A stretch of 22,655 nucleotides of DNA from JAGXKT01 sp964531695 (GTDB lineage Bacteria; Planctomycetota; Phycisphaerae; SM23-33). Positions 22,094 through 22,655 of the stretch are shown piece by piece. Position numbers and translations under genes: made by a program. How positions within the stretch are numbered: position 1 is the first letter of the stretch; the number at the start of each line of letters is the position of its first letter. Location of the stretch: positions 1 to 22,655 of the forward strand of contig CAZHEH010000038.1 in NCBI GenBank assembly GCA_964531695.1, written 5' to 3'. The notes under the pieces are model-generated. The model saw only the letters and a program-made list of their open reading frames with translations, made no database searches and was not told where the DNA came from.

Positions 22094-22654
22094 TCAGTCC
22101 GTCGTGAACCAGCCGAGACGTCGTTCGTTGTGGAGGTAGATCAACCCCAGCACGTGCCCCACGACCATCACGAGATACAGCCAGAGCGCATTGCTGAGGA
22201 ACGTTCCGATGAACGTGAGCCGCGCCACGACGTCCGACATGCGACTCTCCCAGTACACCACACCCATCAGCAAGGCACAGGCCGGGATGTAGCTGGGCAG
22301 GACTCTCACGATCGAGCGAATGACCAGTAGCGGGCTCAGTGCCCGCGGCGTGTCATGCAGAGACACCGAAAGAAGCGCCATCGGCAGGTAGATCAGCCCC
22401 GGAATGGCAAGCGCCAGCATGACGCCCCCGTCATACTCGTCCTCCCAAACGGACCACACAAGGTATGCGATGCACGGCAGCATCGCGAAGACCGTCGTGA
22501 CCAGGCACAGGTACAGCGGACGCCAGACCTCCTCGGTGGTCACGTCGGGCCAATCGGGGGGCTGGTCGTCCCCCGCGGCCGAGCGACCGATGACCTTGAA
22601 AAGGGCCTCCTCGCTATTTCCTGTGGGTAGCCGGAGCGAAGGCCGGCAGCTTGA
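22094..22654 (-). CDS. Multi-pass membrane protein of unknown function, 5' end beyond the window
   Basis: The frame is open from the right edge and ends at 22094, giving 186 visible residues. A soluble start (ALFKVIGRSAAGDDQPPDW) is followed by about four transmembrane segments: LYLCLVTTVFAMLPCIAYLV, MLALAIPGLIYLPMALLSV, a shorter one around YIPACALLMGVVYW, and FLSNALWLYLVMVVGHVLG. The C-terminus ends in HNERRLGWF. A GTG at 22543 could be read as a start, but the acidic, proline-containing sequence before it looks coding and the frame continues, so I treat the gene as partial. It resembles the tails of poorly characterised planctomycete membrane proteins; I do not recognise a function. It lies upstream of rpiB on the same strand, with 111 bases between. 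Confidence 0.7.
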   Translation of the reverse strand, partial: SSCRPSLRLPTGNSEEALFKVIGRSAAGDDQPPDWPDVTTEEVWRPLYLCLVTTVFAMLPCIAYLVWSVWEDEYDGGVMLALAIPGLIYLPMALLSVSLHDTPRALSPLLVIRSIVRVLPSYIPACALLMGVVYWESRMSDVVARLTFIGTFLSNALWLYLVMVVGHVLGLIYLHNERRLGWFTTD

Positions 22655-22655
22655 A

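Overview
The window is GC-rich and gene-dense and looks chromosomal. Several traits point to a planctomycete (Planctomycetota, possibly Phycisphaerae-like): a secreted protease ending in dockerin-like calcium repeats and a PEP-CTERM tail, prepilins with an RRAFTLVE-type cleavage site, and a DUF2203 protein. This placement is an inference; there is no rRNA or other phylogenetic marker in the window.

Layout. (1) 1-3427, minus strand: a C-terminal IS1380-like transposase remnant, a PEP-CTERM trypsin-like protease with a long structured leader, and a two-gene unit in which a small membrane-anchored SHOCT-like protein overlaps clpX by four bases. (2) 3428-3745: a divergent promoter region with a good sigma70-type promoter on each strand; the leftward one appears to start transcription at the first base of its gene. 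(3) 3746-16861, plus strand: a 13-kb secretion/pilus assembly cluster in the order GspE/PilB-like ATPase, PilT, second GspE/PilB-like ATPase, GspF/PilC, three pseudopilins with GspG-like acidic C-terminal loops, GspH-, GspI- and GspJ-like pseudopilins, and a very large GspK-like protein. This follows the classical E-F-G-H-I-J-K order of a type II secretion system, but with a retraction-type ATPase inserted, a second loader ATPase and a triplicated G position. Secretin, inner-membrane platform proteins (GspC/L/M or PilM/N/O) and prepilin peptidase are absent from the window. (4) 16875-19998: a GT-B glycosyltransferase (glycogen/starch-synthase-like, minus) divergent from a LarA-family protein (plus). 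(5) 20014-22655: DUF2203 protein (minus), tRNA pseudouridine synthase TruB (plus), ribose-5-phosphate isomerase RpiB (minus), and a multi-pass membrane protein (minus) cut by the right edge.

How it fits together. The ATPases would power assembly (GspE/PilB type) and possibly disassembly (PilT type) of a pseudopilus through GspF, with GspG-like proteins as shaft subunits and H-I-J-K as the tip. The GspK-like tip carries about 500 more residues than usual, including acidic calcium-type loops and a segment resembling a lamin-tail domain. This cluster is the strongest candidate for an under-described system. The remaining genes are mostly housekeeping or isolated metabolic genes. No tRNA, rRNA, CRISPR array or intact mobile element was seen.
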